64,000 nt of DNA from Muraenolepis orangiensis (lineage: Eukaryota; Chordata; Actinopteri; Gadiformes; Muraenolepididae), in contig CM050999.1 of NCBI GenBank assembly GCA_027704905.1, positions 1,708,834 through 1,772,833 of the forward strand. Reading direction: 5' to 3'. Position numbers and translations under genes: made by a program. A model generated the notes under the pieces. That model was given only the letters and a program-made list of their open reading frames with translations. It was not told where the DNA came from and made no database searches. Every line of letters starts with the position of its first letter. Position 1 is the first letter of the stretch. This document shows, in pieces, positions 1-11,930 of the stretch.

Positions 1-1040
1 CTACTTTGATTATTTTTTTTTTTACCGCTGGATGTTTTTGTGTTCGTATTTTGGACTTCAGCCTTCTCCCCGCAGCACATTATACAACACCCCCTGTTTG
101 GATTTCAATGTTACACTCACGTAAGTCGCTTTACACATTGTATTATTTACTTCAATAATTGACACACACATAGTTGATTGTTGACACCTCATATCAGTTT
201 ATTCCTTGGAGCTTTATCTGAATAAAGACGCCTACGGGTTCTAAACTCCTTTTTGCCTCAGACTCTTTCTGCACTATCCCCCGGGGTTCCGCAAACAACA
301 ATCCGTGTGTGGCTTAACATTCACAGCTTAAACATAACTTGGTGAGATCCCATTCTTTGTATAATTTAAGAGTGTGTTACGACATCTTCAAGCCGTCGCA
401 ACCATAAACCGACCACAAAACAGTAAAGGTAGTAGTTCATCAGGTTTTTATTGACAGAAATCAAAAGATTACAACACATATCTAAATGGGGAATGCAGGT
501 CAGGTCCTGAGATGTAAGGGTGACATGTACATATGGAGCAATAAGGTTTGTGTGTAAAGCAGAACAACAGAAACCAATATGAGGATCCACTGATGTATCA
601 ACCTCAGTGCCCAAGACGGCACGTCAGTACAATGAAGATCAAGGAACACTTATGGAGATTTAGCAGAAAGCCAGAGGGGAACCGCTGTAGACAGACTATT
701 GGAAGGCATCCCTGGACAGCAGCAGAGAAAGATAGGATGAGGGGAAGCCACAAGCCTTTAAAGACCTCATATTACATCATATTATGTATTTTAGTATACC
801 ACCAGGTGTAAGTGTGACCCCCACCATTAGAAAATGGTTTCAGCTTCATTCAGGGACCCCTTCCATTCAGTTTGAATTTGCGGACAGAGGCCAGGTGTGT
901 AGCCTCAGCAGGTGTAACCCTATCAGCCAATCTGATATTATACATGCAATAGCACGTGTTTAACATAAAGAGGGAGTTGTCATCTAAAATACAAACCAAT
1001 AAGTAGTGCCACTATATAATTATTCAAATACTTGCTGTAC
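1..1040. other. no gene recognised
   Basis: AT-rich, low-complexity-poor sequence with short open frames on both strands that resemble nothing I know. An AATAAA near 221-226 and the C-rich stretch after it could be the end of an old LTR or transcript, but no partner repeat was found. It lies downstream of the CD22-like gene, which reads leftwards, so part may be its 3' UTR or intergenic DNA. Confidence 0.4.
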
Positions 1041-1240
1041 AGCAAAAGGAATTTCTCTGCATTTAACCCATCCTAGTATTAAGAGCAGCGGTCAGCTATT
1101 TATACAGCGCCCGGGGAGCAGTTAGGGTTAGGGTCTCAAGGATACCTCAACAGTTTTTTTTGCTAGGAGAAGCCACGGATCCAACCAGCAACCTTCCGGT
1201 TGTGAGGCAACCGTTCTACCTCCTGAGCTATACTGCCGCC
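1041..1240 (-). mobile_element. tRNA-derived SINE-like repeat
   Basis: Read on the minus strand, 1240 to about 1170 has a tRNA-like head: TAGCTCAGGAGG resembles a pol III A box and GGTTGGATCC (1177-1186) resembles a B box. A body follows with the C-rich stretch at about 1108-1116. The body recurs on the plus strand at 62.08-62.21 kb, without the head. No CCA-ready acceptor stem is visible, so this is a retroposon and not a tRNA gene. The family name is not known to me. Confidence 0.55.
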
Positions 1241-1664
1241 TGTTAACTGACACTCACAACCACCTGCTCTTACAGGTGCAGTACGTTCAGACAACCAGCA
1301 GGTGGTGCCTTTAGGACCTGCCCTCACAGGAGCAGGGCCATCACAAGTAGAAGCCTATACGACATGCAGAAAAACAATCGGACATTTTACACTGAATGAA
1401 TGAGACACATTAAAGTACACCCACTTACAAAGCCAACCCACTATCTAAATCATGCTGATTTAAACTCTGGATTGTTTATTCGATGGTGCTGTATAACTGG
1501 TCACTGTCCCTGAAAAGAAGAAGTGAAAAAGAGATAATGAGAAGTTAGGAACTTCAGTTTATGTTACATAGATTTAGAAATGTCCTCCTCAAAGTCTCCC
1601 TTGGGTTGATGAAGTCCCACACATTGTTGAAGTTTAATTTTGGTCTAGAATTATGAAGAGATGC

Positions 1665-2421
1665 TTACTCAGGGACATCATTGGGTCTTTTAATGTTGAC
1701 CAAAGAGTAAAGGACCTGCTCTTTCTGATCTGGTTGGACCTGGTTCTCTGAGCAGGAAGTGTAGATGTTGGCAAAGTGAAGATCATCCTGCTCTTCCATT
1801 GGTTCTCTTTGTGCTGCAGCAGCCGAGCGATTGGTCAGAGTTGAGAAGTTGTCATACACAGGAACAGGAAGTGACTGAGAGGACAGAAGAGTACATTTAA
1901 TCATCCAAATTGGACAAATGGCGCAACTTGTCCAGGAGTTTCTCAACGCTTGTATGAGGCAGTAATCTCTTAAAAATAGAACATAGCTTAATGATTTCTC
2001 TTTGAGCTCAGCTCTTGGCCATTATATCTGCATCGTCTGAAAAGTAACAGAGCCAGCTAAAGAACGACACGTTGTTGATGCACATGATGTTGTTTGGGGG
2101 CTTGGCCTCCAGGTAGCTCCAATGTTTAGGTGCTTGGCCTCGGGGGTAGCTCTGCTGTTTGGGGGCGTGGCCTCGGGGTAGCTCTACTGTTTGGGGGCGT
2201 GGCCTCGGGGGGTAGCTCTACTGTTTGGAGGCGTGGCCTTGGGGTAGCTGCACTGTGTGTCTTAGTAATGGCTGTGTTAGTGAAAAATGGGTTCTTGTCG
2301 CTCACCTCCACCACGATATCTGGCCTTCCTCCCGGGACATGTGCTTTTCTGGAAGCTCTCTTTCTTCTGGTGAACAGAACATAAAGATAAAGAAGCAGCA
2401 GAAGAAATTAATGTTAAACAC

Positions 2422-2452
<31 letters not shown>

Positions 2453-3000
2453 ATAGAGGGAGAGAATAAGAATATCTTACCTCATCCAAAGGAATAGCAG
2501 GAGTATGGTGACCAGTAAGACAGCAACAGTTCTTACTAAATATGTTGATGATGATGTCTCTGAAAAGCAGTGATTCAACACTTGATTCATGTGAACTTAC
2601 CATTAGAAGGTTACAAAAATATCAGGACCAGAAGTAATGCAGTATAATGACCAAAAACTCCATATTTATAGGACAATGAAATGTAAGACATCTCAAATTG
2701 ATGAATACATATTATAAATGTGATACATGTTTAACCAGGGTGCTCACACAGCACCAAAGTGTCAACACTGGATTTCAGCCAGGATTTTGCTGAGGTTTCA
2801 TTCAAGAGTTTGGTTGCTCCTTTAAACAGTGATCTCTCTTAAAGGAAAAATTACCCGTCACATTAACGAACAACAAGGTGGAATTGTGACGTCCGATTGC
2901 ATTATGAGCTTGGCAGTAATAATGTCCTCCAAGCTCAGGGGTGACATTAGTGATGGTGTAGTTCTGTCCTGATTGTGTCACTGAGTCTTCATGTTCCTTG
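1665..3000 (-). CDS. CD22/Siglec-like Ig-superfamily receptor, 3' exons
   Basis: Partial gene, cut at its 5' side by the assembly gap. Minus-strand exons: 3000-2855 (end of an Ig domain with the typical GGHYYCQAHN motif and Asn-X-Thr sites), 2559-2481 (TM helix TVAVLLVTILLLFLW), 2366-2306 (basic stop-transfer segment), 1874-1665 (tail, TAA stop). All junctions are GT/AG and the phases agree. The tail has VLYSLV, a good ITIM, VYDNF with a Grb2-type YxN, and LHFANI, where an ITIM-like site has Phe in place of Tyr. CD22-type receptors sit in the leukocyte plasma membrane and recruit SHP phosphatases through ITIMs. The assignment rests on exon order and the DDLHxAxI/xLYSxV tail style common in fish CD22-like proteins. 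Additional exons between 1874 and 2306 cannot be excluded. The paralogue cannot be named. Confidence 0.7.
2093..2252 (+). repeat. G-rich minisatellite, about 32-bp unit
   Basis: About five imperfect copies of a unit of the form TTTGGGGGCGTGGCCTCGGG plus GTAGCTCTACTG lie in the last large intron of the CD22-like gene. The plus strand carries several runs of G4-5 in each unit, so G-quadruplex formation is plausible. Confidence 0.85.
2423..2466 (+). repeat. (AG)n microsatellite
   Basis: Short (AG)n run in the intron between the TM exon and the following cytoplasmic exon of the CD22-like gene. Confidence 0.85.
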
Positions 3001-4000
3001 NNNNNNNNNNNNNNNNNNNNNNNNNNNNNNNNNNNNNNNNNNNNNNNNNNNNNNNNNNNNNNNNNNNNNNNNNNNNNNNNNNNNNNNNNNNNNNNNNNNN
3101 NNNNNNNNNNNNNNNNNNNNNNNNNNNNNNNNNNNNNNNNNNNNNNNNNNNNNNNNNNNNNNNNNNNNNNNNNNNNNNNNNNNNNNNNNNNNNNNNNNNN
3201 NNNNNNNNNNNNNNNNNNNNNNNNNNNNNNNNNNNNNNNNNNNNNNNNNNNNNNNNNNNNNNNNNNNNNNNNNNNNNNNNNNNNNNNNNNNNNNNNNNNN
3301 NNNNNNNNNNNNNNNNNNNNNNNNNNNNNNNNNNNNNNNNNNNNNNNNNNNNNNNNNNNNNNNNNNNNNNNNNNNNNNNNNNNNNNNNNNNNNNNNNNNN
3401 NNNNNNNNNNNNNNNNNNNNNNNNNNNNNNNNNNNNNNNNNNNNNNNNNNNNNNNNNNNNNNNNNNNNNNNNNNNNNNNNNNNNNNNNNNNNNNNNNNNN
3501 NNNNNNNNNNNNNNNNNNNNNNNNNNNNNNNNNNNNNNNNNNNNNNNNNNNNNNNNNNNNNNNNNNNNNNNNNNNNNNNNNNNNNNNNNNNNNNNNNNNN
3601 NNNNNNNNNNNNNNNNNNNNNNNNNNNNNNNNNNNNNNNNNNNNNNNNNNNNNNNNNNNNNNNNNNNNNNNNNNNNNNNNNNNNNNNNNNNNNNNNNNNN
3701 NNNNNNNNNNNNNNNNNNNNNNNNNNNNNNNNNNNNNNNNNNNNNNNNNNNNNNNNNNNNNNNNNNNNNNNNNNNNNNNNNNNNNNNNNNNNNNNNNNNN
3801 NNNNNNNNNNNNNNNNNNNNNNNNNNNNNNNNNNNNNNNNNNNNNNNNNNNNNNNNNNNNNNNNNNNNNNNNNNNNNNNNNNNNNNNNNNNNNNNNNNNN
3901 NNNNNNNNNNNNNNNNNNNNNNNNNNNNNNNNNNNNNNNNNNNNNNNNNNNNNNNNNNNNNNNNNNNNNNNNNNNNNNNNNNNNNNNNNNNNNNNNNNNN
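3001..4000. other. assembly gap, exactly 1,000 N
   Basis: One thousand N, probably a placeholder of nominal size. It joins an Ig-domain exon on the left to the middle of a BEL/Pao polymerase on the right. The upstream exons of the CD22-like gene and the 5' LTR, gag and protease of the BEL element are either in the gap or elsewhere. Confidence 0.98.
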
Positions 4001-6018
4001 GGAAGAAAAAGATGAGAGTAGTCTTCGACTGCGCCGCCTCTTTTCAAGAACAGTCTCTGAACAGTAGGCTACTACAAGGACCCGACATGACCAACACGCT
4101 AGTTGGCGTCCTCTTAAGATTCCGTGAGGAGCCAGTAGCGATGATGGCCGACATCGAGTCAATGTTTTATCAGGTGAAGGTACCTGAACATGACGCAGAC
4201 CTCCAACGCTTCTTTTGGTGGCCCAACGGCAACTTTAATGAGCCCATGGAAGAATTCAGAATGACAGTGCACCTCTTTGGTGCCACCTCATCACCAAGCA
4301 TTGCATCATATGCGTTGAAGAGAACCGCAGAAGATCACAAAGCCACTGCGCCCCCAGAAGCCGTTCAAACAGTGCTAAACAATTTCTACGTAGACGACTG
4401 CTTGAAGAGCGTGGCATCGGAAAAGGACGCAGTGACCTTGGCTAAGGATCTTCGCACCTTGTGTGCCAGCGGAGGATTCACCTTGACGAAATGGATGAGC
4501 CATAACCGGAAAGTGCTCATGTCCATCCCAGAAGAACACAGAGCTAAAGAAATGAAGAACCTGGATCTCAGTTCTGAAGCTCTACCTGTCGAGAGAGCGC
4601 TCGGCATACAGTGGGATACAGAAACCGATACTTTCACCTACAGCATCAAGCTGCCAGACAAGCCGATGACAAGAAGGGGAATCTTGTCCGTCGTCAACTC
4701 CATCTACGACCCCCTCGGCTTACTGGCGCCGGTCATCCTGCCTGCTAAACTCCTGCTGAAAGATCTGTGTAAGGAGCTACGTGGATGGGATGAAGACATC
4801 GGTAAAAAACACGCAGAGGATTGGAAAGGATGGATAGAAGACGTTACTCACCTCTCCAACTTCCAAGTGAACAGGTGCTTGAAACCTGCTGACTTTGGAC
4901 GCACTGCTACAGCGCAGTTGCACCATTTTTCGGATGCCTCAGAGTATGCCTACGGTACTGCAACTTACCTGCTACTGGAGAACAAGCAAGGCAAGAAACA
5001 TTGTTCCCTTGTGATGGGCAAGTCAAGAGTAGCCTCACTCAAACAAGTCACAATCCCCAGACTAGAACTGACAGCGGCAGTTATTGCCGTGAAGGTAGAC
5101 AAGATGCTGCGTCAAGAACTTCAAGTTCCGCTACAACCATCTACCTTCTGGACTGATAGCACTACAGTGCTCGGATACATAGACAATGACACTGCTCGCT
5201 TCAAAACCTTCGTGGCAAACAGAATAAACCTGATCCGAGAAGCCACCAAGCCTTCCCAATGGAAGTATGTAAAAACAACAGAAAACCCAGCGGATCAGTC
5301 CAGCAGAGGCCTGAAGGCCAAGAACTTGGCACAATCAAGGACGTGGATCGACGGACCAAGTTTCCTGCTGAACAAAGAGAGTGACTGGCCGGAACAACCC
5401 GTGCAAAGGAAGGAAAGCCTTCAAGACGACCCAGAGGTCAAGAACACGGTGACGGTCAACACAATCAAAGTCGAAGATGACATGGAACCAGTGTGCAAGC
5501 TGGTCAAGTACTACTCGGAATGGCAGAAACTAAAAAGAGCTGTGGCATGGATTCTAAAACTAAGGAGGACTCTGCAACAACTGAAAGAGGAAAGAAAAGA
5601 GTCATCACGAAGAATCATCCAAACAGAAAAGGACCCGGAAAAGCAAAGTCCCAACCTAACATGCCTCCTGGCATCTTCAACAAAGACGACATGTACACGA
5701 AAAAGAAAAAAAAGATGGAAACAAGTCCAGTACTTGTCTGACTTATTCTGGACTAGATGGACTCGAGAGTACCTCCCACTCCTCCAAGAGCGCCAGAAAT
5801 GGTCAACATCAAGGCGAAACTTCGCAACAGGAGATGTTGTGCTCCTTGTGGACAGCACTTCCCCACGCAACTCCTGGCTCCTGGGAAGAGTAGTCGAAAC
5901 GCTACCAGACTCAAGCGGGATGGTACGAAGGGTAAAATTAAAAACCAAGACCAACGTACTGGAAAGGCCAGTAAACAAACTGTGCTTGCTAGAGGAAGCA
6001 ACACGAGAAGAGGACTGA
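4001..6018 (+). pseudogene. BEL/Pao pol: RT and RNase H, integrase core deleted
   Basis: The open frame starts inside the gap. Visible in order: RT fingers (MRVVFDCAASF), first catalytic Asp in MADIESMFYQV, RT box FYVDDCL near 4385-4405, then RNase H with FSDAS, RLELTAA, FWTDSTTV and NPADQSS. After about 5580 the protein turns low-complexity and Lys-rich, then resumes in the DUF5641-like C-terminal domain (QVQYLSDLFW, SPRNSW, NKLCLLEE). The zinc-binding and DDE integrase core that should lie between is gone, and a local frameshift marks the joint (PNMPPGIFNKDD is read in another frame near 5650-5690). Catalytic residues of RT and RNase H remain. Confidence 0.9.
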
Positions 6019-6122
6019 GTGAGAATAGTCCCCAAGAGACTCAAAGTTCGCCAGTTCATGGACATTATAATTTGTTTAGTAATTGCTTAGCCCTCCTGCC
6101 TAACCAATTAGGGGCCGGATAA

Positions 6123-6561
6123 TGTAGGAGCCAATTTAGGAATTGGTTCATTAATATGTCCTATATTCATGTTTTGATATTTCAATTTGATAATAGTTTA
6201 ATAGTCTATAGTTTAAAAAGATTTGTCATGATTTCATGATTTGATAAGACTTTGTTTGTTTAAACTGAGACTATGTGATAAAAACATTTCTTTATTTTGA
6301 TAGACCGGAACTGTCATGTGACCACTTATAATCAGCTGGGTAGAAGGCAGCGGGAGCTTTTTGAATGGAACCAGCGTAGATGGTAGCGTCATAGTTTTTG
6401 ACCGTGCGACGAGCGATTCGACATGTTATGTTTTTCTTTTGTTAATAAATGGTAAACTATACACGTGGTCCTGTCGTTCGCGTTCAAGACTCCCGTTATT
6501 CACCTACTCTGGCTTCAAGGGTGATCAGAAAACTCACAGACGTTTGGATATTACACCTACA
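6123..6561 (+). repeat. 3' LTR of BEL/Pao copy 1
   Basis: 439 bp bounded by inverted ends TGTAGG (6123-6128) and CCTACA (6556-6561). It has AATAAA at 6444-6449 and lies directly after the polypurine tract. Confidence 0.8.
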
Positions 6562-6969
6562 GACATCTTATATATATACAATGTATATACCATGTCCCCT
6601 CCATCCCCTGTTAGCGATATCACCACCACACACACACACACATGACTAGAGATATTTATACTAAGTTCTATCTAGATAGATTATATATAACTATCTATAT
6701 ATGAGAGTATTATACTAATGTCCCTCATCCCCTGTTAGAAGATTACCACACACACACACACATGGACTAGGAGAGAGTTTAACTAACGTTCTATCTAGGA
6801 GAGAGTTGAACTAACGTTCTATCCAGGAGAGTTAAACTAATGTTCTATCTAGGAGAGAGTTTAACTAACGTTCTATCTAGGAGAGAGTTTAACTAACGTT
6901 CTATCTCAGAGAGATTTTAACTAACGTTCTATCTAGGAGAGAGTTTAACTAATAACTAAGGAGAGAGTT
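6562..6969 (+). repeat. satellite-like region with 28-bp tandem repeat
   Basis: Two diverged copies of a CCCCTGTTAG...(CA)n block (6593-6645 and 6721-6765) are followed by about seven copies of a 28-bp unit (TAGGAGAGAGTTTAACTAAC plus GTTCTATC) to about 6965. No coding potential. Confidence 0.85.
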
Positions 6970-7822
6970 TGCGCTGCCCTCCTCGCATGTAACGCCACCT
7001 TTGGCTCCGGGAATTTGGAGGAATATACGAGAGCCCGTTACGACCTCCGTAAGACCATCGTCGCTGCCAAGCGGGAGTACAAGGACAGAGTGGAGGAGAA
7101 ATTCAAGAGCCACGACGTGAGGGGTATGTGAAAGGGGTTAGAGACAATATTGAACTTCAGAGGGAGAACCAGTTGTGTAGAGAACTCCTCTACCTCCCTC
7201 CCAGGAGAGCTAAATACTTTATTTGCCCGGTTCGACGTGAACGGCAGCCCGCCGAAGCCAGCGCCGCCTGAGGAGACCAGCCTTCTGAACATCTCGGAGG
7301 CGGATGTGCACCACACCTTCAAGCGGTTGAACATCCGTAAGGCGGCAGGCCCCGACGACATCCCGGGCCGCGTCCTCAGAGCATGCGCAGACCAGTTGGC
7401 AGGAGTCTTTGCAGACATCTTCAACCTCTCCCTGTCCCAGGCTGTTGTTCCCGCGGTCTTCAAGATGTCCACCATCGTGCCTGTCCCTAAACAACCCAAG
7501 GTAACATGCCTGAACGACTATAGACCTGTAGCCCTCACCTCGATTGGCTGGACCCATGGCAATTTGCATATCGTCAAAACAGATCCACGGACGACGCAAT
7601 TGCCATGGCCCTCCACACTTCCCTTTCCCACCTGGAGGGAAAGAACTGTATGTGCGAATGCTGTTTGTGGACTACAGCTCAGCATTCAACACGATAGTTC
7701 CTGCCAAGTTCGACACCAAGCTTAGAGGTCTAGGCGTGCCCCCATCCACGTGCAGCTGGATACTGGACCTCCTGTCGGACTGCCGCCAGGTGGTGAGGAT
7801 GGGCAGCACCACCGGGCAGACT
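6970..7822 (+). mobile_element. LINE fragment (TTGAC-tailed family), RT part
   Basis: Truncated copy of the same LINE family as at 27.3 and 36.3 kb. It carries part of the linker and RT (IRKAAGPDDIPGRVLRAC, ALTS, LFVDYSSAFNTIVP), with a stop near 7130, an internal deletion at about 7545 that removes the segment after ALTSI, and an abrupt end at 7822 inside the RT palm, where the minisatellite begins. Confidence 0.9.
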
Positions 7823-10800
7823 TATTGTACTTTACCTTATTGTACTTTTACTTTATTGTACTTTTACCGTATTGTACTTTAACCTTATTGTACTTTTATT
7901 TTATTGTACTTTTACCTTATTGTACTTTTACCTGGACTTGATGTACTTTTACCTTTTTGTACTTTTACTTTATTGTACTTTCACCCTATTGTACTATTAC
8001 TTTATTGTACCTTTACCTTTTTGTACTTTTACTTTATTGTACTTTTATCTAGAAGTATTGTACTTGTACTTTTACCTGGACTTATTGTACTTTTTTACTT
8101 ATTGTACTTTTACCTAGGCTTATTGTACTTTTACCTTACTGTACTTTTACCTGGACTTATTGTATTTTTACCTTAATGTACTTTTACCTGGACTTATTGT
8201 ACTTTTTTACTTATTGTACTTTTACCTAGACTTATTGTACTTTTTTACTTATTGTACTTTTACCTAGGCTTATTGTACTTTTACCTTACTGTACTTTTAC
8301 CTGGACTTATTGTATTTTTACCTTAATGTACTTTTACCTGGACTTATTGTACTTTTTTACTTATTGTACGTTTACCTAGACTTATTGTACTTTTACCTTG
8401 ATGTACTTTTACCTGGACTTTTTGTACTTTTACTTTATTGAACTTTTACCTTATTGTACTTTTACCTTAATGTACTTTAACCTGGACTTATTGTACTTTT
8501 GCCTGGACTTATTGGACTTTAACCTTATTGTACTTTTACTTTATTGTACTTTTACCTTACTGTTATTTTACCTTATTGTAATTGTACCATATTTTACTTT
8601 TACCTGGACTTATTGTATTTTTACCTTCTTGTTCTTTTACCTTATTGCACTTTTACCTTATTGTACTTTTAACTTAATGTACTTTTACCTGGACTGATTG
8701 TACTTTAACCTTATTGTACTTTTATCTATTTGTACTTTTACCTGGACTGATTGTACTTTTACCTTATTGTACTTTTACTTTATTGTACTTTTACCTTACT
8801 CTTCTTTTACCTTATTGTCATTTTACCTTATTGTACTTTTACCTGGACTTATTGTACTTTTACCTTATTGTACTTTTATCTTATTGTACTTTTACCTTAA
8901 TGTACTTTTACCTGGACTTATTGTACTTGTTTACTTATTGTACTTTTACCTAGACTTATTGTACTTTTACCTTATTGTACTTTTACCTGGACTTATTGTA
9001 CTTTTACCTTATTGTACTTTTAGCTTATTGTACTCCTAAAATATTGTACTTTTACCTCACTGTACTTTTACCTGGACTTGATGTACTTTTACCTTTTTGT
9101 ACTTTTACTTTATTGAACTTTTACCTTATTGTACTTTTACCTTAATGTACTTTAACCTGGACTTATTGGACTTTAACCTTATTGTACTTTTACTTTTTTG
9201 TACTTTTACCTTACTGTTATTTTACCTTATTGTAATTGTACCATATTTTACTTTTACCTGGACTTATTGTACTTGTTTACTTATTGTACTTTTACCTGGA
9301 CTTATTGTACTTTTACCTTATTGTACTTTTATCTTATTGTACTTTTACCTTAATGTACTTTTACCTGGACTTATTGTACTTGTTTACTTATTGTACTTTT
9401 ACCTAGACTTATTGTACTTTTACCTTATTGTACTTTTACCTGGACTTATTGTACTTTTACCTTATTGTACTTTTACCTTATTGTACTTTTAACTTAATGT
9501 ACTTTTACCTGGACTGATTGTACTTTAACCTTATTGTACTTTTACCTATTTGTACTTTTACCTGGACTGATTGTACTTTTACCTTATTGTACTTTTACCT
9601 GTTTGTACTTTTACTGGCTGATTGTACTTTAGCTATTGACTTTACCTTACTCTTTTACCTTATTGTCATTTTACATTATTGTACTTTTACCTGGACTTAT
9701 TGTACTTTTATCTTATTGTACTTTTACCTTAATGCACTTTTACCTGGACTTATTGTACTTGTTTACTTATTGTACTTTTACCTAGACTTATTGTACTTTT
9801 ACCTTATTGTTCTTTTACCTAGACTTATTGTACTTTTACCTGGACTTATTGTACTTTTACCATATTGTACTTTTACATTATTGTACTTTTACCTGGACTT
9901 ATTGTACTTTTACCTTATTGTACTTTTATCTTATTGTACTTTTACCTTAATGCACTTTTACCTGGACTTATTGTACTTCTTTACATATTGTACTTTTACC
10001 TAGACTTACTGTACTTTTACCTGGACTTATTGTACTTTTACCTTATTGTACTTTTACCTTATTGTACTTTTAAATGATTGTACTTTTACCGTGATGTACT
10101 TTTACCTGGACTTATTGTACTTTAACCTTATTGTACCTTTACTTTATTGTACTTTATCTTACTCTTCTTTTACCTCAATGTAATTTTACCATATTTTACT
10201 TTTACCTGGAGTTATTGTACTTTTACCTTATTGTACTTTTATCTTATTGTACTTTTACCTGGACTGATTGTACTTTAACCTTATTGTACTTTTACTTTAT
10301 TGTACTTTTACCTTACTCTTCATTTACCTTCTTGTCATTTTACCATATTCTACTTTTACCTGGACTTATTGTACTTTGACCTTATTGTACTTTGACCTTA
10401 TTGTGCTTTTACTTCATTGTACTTTTACTTTATTGTACTTTTACCTGGACTTATTGTACTTTTACCTTATTGTACTTTAACCTTATTATACTTTTACCTT
10501 ACTCTTTTTTTACCTTATTGTAATTTTACCATATTTTAGTTTTACCTGGAGTTATTGTACTTTTACATTATTGTACTTTTACCTTATTGTACTTTTACCT
10601 TATTTTACTCATACCTGGACTGATTGTACTTTTACCTTATTGTACTTTTACTTTATTGTACTTTTACCTTATTGTACTTTTACCTTATTCTACTTTTACC
10701 TGGACTGATTGTACTTTTACCTTATTGTACTTTTACTTTATTGTACTTTTACCTTACTCTTCTTTTACAATATTTTAGTTTTACCTGGACTTATTGTACT

Positions 10801-10994
10801 TTGACCTTATTGTACTTTTACTTTATTGTACTTTTACCTTATTGCACTTTTACCTTATTGTACCTTTAACCTAATGTACTTTTAACTGGACTTATTGTAC
10901 TTTTACCTTATTGCACTTTTACCTGAACTGAGTGTACTTTTACCTTATTGTACTTTGACCTTATTGTACTTTACCTTATTGTACTTTTACCTGG
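7823..10994 (+). repeat. 3.2-kb minisatellite, core TTATTGTACTTTTACC
   Basis: About 170-200 tandem variants of a 16-bp core, TTATTGTACTTTTACC, mixed with a 21-bp form carrying TGGAC. Larger blocks recur: the sequence around 8400-8600 returns near 9080-9260, and the block around 8830-9020 returns near 9270-9470 and 9700-10,000, so there is higher-order structure. Every unit holds a GTAC palindrome. The core has no stop in any forward frame and its length is not a multiple of three, so long LYFYLIVLLPYCTFT-type frames arise automatically and are not genes. Confidence 0.95.
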
Positions 10995-11930
10995 AATTCT
11001 GTGTCAAAGCAGCAGGTTAGCCAACAGGCTGTTCGACGGCTAGCTGTGGAGGCAGCTAATACCTTTTGTATCAAAGTACTAGATAGACTGGTGAGACTCA
11101 GCTCCAGACTCAAATCCAGCTTTCGGCATACCCAGCAGGAGAAAGGTGCCCTGGATAATTTTAGAGTTATTTTGGCATACAGGAGAAATAAAAACCTGAA
11201 AGACATACTGGTCCACTCCAGCATTACCCAAACAAAAACACTTGGGTAATGAGCGATATCTCCTCAAACTAAGGTACCTGGATAATACATTTTCAGGTTT
11301 AGGGGCTTCAGTTTGCCTAACAGCCGAAACTGAAAATGCACTGTAAATTCAATTTAACTTTTCACTTTTCACATGTCACTTTTTCAGTACCTACGTATTA
11401 CTGTAATAATACTGTATATTGTACAAATCATCTGTCTATACATTTAGATTTCATTCAGATTTCATTAGTTATATTTTTGTTTATACTAGTTGAGTTTAGT
11501 TTAGTTTGTTGTTATTAGTTTTAGGTATTGTATATTTTTGCGTGCATTTATTCCCCCTGTTTCAACTGTTGCACCTTAATTTCCCTCGGGATAAATAAAG
11601 TCTCTTGAATCTTGAATATGGCATAGTGTGGGGCTAGAAACGGTAAATGTGGTATATGGGATCAGGTGTAATCAGTGCCGCAAAATATACATTGGAGAAT
11701 CAAAAAATACTCTGGGGGATAGACTTATCAGCCCTTCCATCACATGGTGAAGAGGGACAGGGCCACTGTGTTGTATGCCCACTTCCAGGAGCCCACTGTG
11801 GACAATGTCACCACCTTTGGGCTGGAAACAAATAAAAATTGGTCAAAAGTCCAAAGACAGAGAGCAGAAAGACGTTGGATAAATCTTTTGAAAACTATTG
11901 ATCCAACGGGCTTAAATGAAAGGTATTGAG
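10995..11930 (+). mobile_element. Penelope-like element relic, split
   Basis: Left piece (to about 11,250) encodes AYRRNKNLKDILVHSSI, a motif typical of the linker after the RT of Penelope-like elements. Right piece (from about 11,630) encodes VVYGIRCNQCRKIYIGES, a GIY-YIG endonuclease signature, then after a frameshift at about 11,740 the C-terminal stretch (TVDNVTTFGLE, RAERRWINLLKTIDPTGLN), ending at TGA near 11,928. A Rex1-type 3' tail separates the pieces. The RT core is absent. The call rests on motifs only. Confidence 0.7.
11310..11622 (+). mobile_element. Rex1-type LINE 3' tail
   Basis: This matches, in the opposite orientation, the 3' UTR of the Rex1 LINE at 45.48-45.9 kb: the ACTTTTCACATGTCACTTTT block, the TTCCCTCGGGATAAATAAAG end and a (TCTTGAA)n terminus. 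It interrupts the Penelope-like relic and has no coding part, a typical 5'-truncated insertion. Confidence 0.75.

Larger units (their letters stand above)
4001..6561 (+). mobile_element. BEL/Pao LTR retrotransposon, copy 1 (5' end in gap)
   Basis: Polymerase remnant (4001-6018), non-coding stretch, polypurine tract ATTAGGGGCCGG ending near 6120, then a 3' LTR. The same polypurine tract precedes the 3' LTR of BEL copy 2 at about 34,300, confirming family membership. The integrase core is missing, so the copy cannot be autonomous. The target duplication cannot be checked because the 5' LTR is absent. Confidence 0.9.

Noticed and set aside
1170..1240. A tRNA gene on the minus strand
   Set aside because: A and B box-like motifs exist, but no proper acceptor or anticodon stems, and the adjoining body recurs at 62.1 kb; it is a SINE head.
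2975..4162. Long open frames across the N gap
   Set aside because: They consist of translated N and have no meaning. Only the part after 4001 in one frame is real pol.
7872..10869. Dozens of hydrophobic LYFYLIVLLP-type frames that look like membrane proteins
   Set aside because: They arise from a 16-bp tandem unit without stops in any forward frame; lengths depend only on chance stops.
7823..10994. CRISPR-like array
   Set aside because: Units are contiguous with no unique spacers, and the genome is a vertebrate's.
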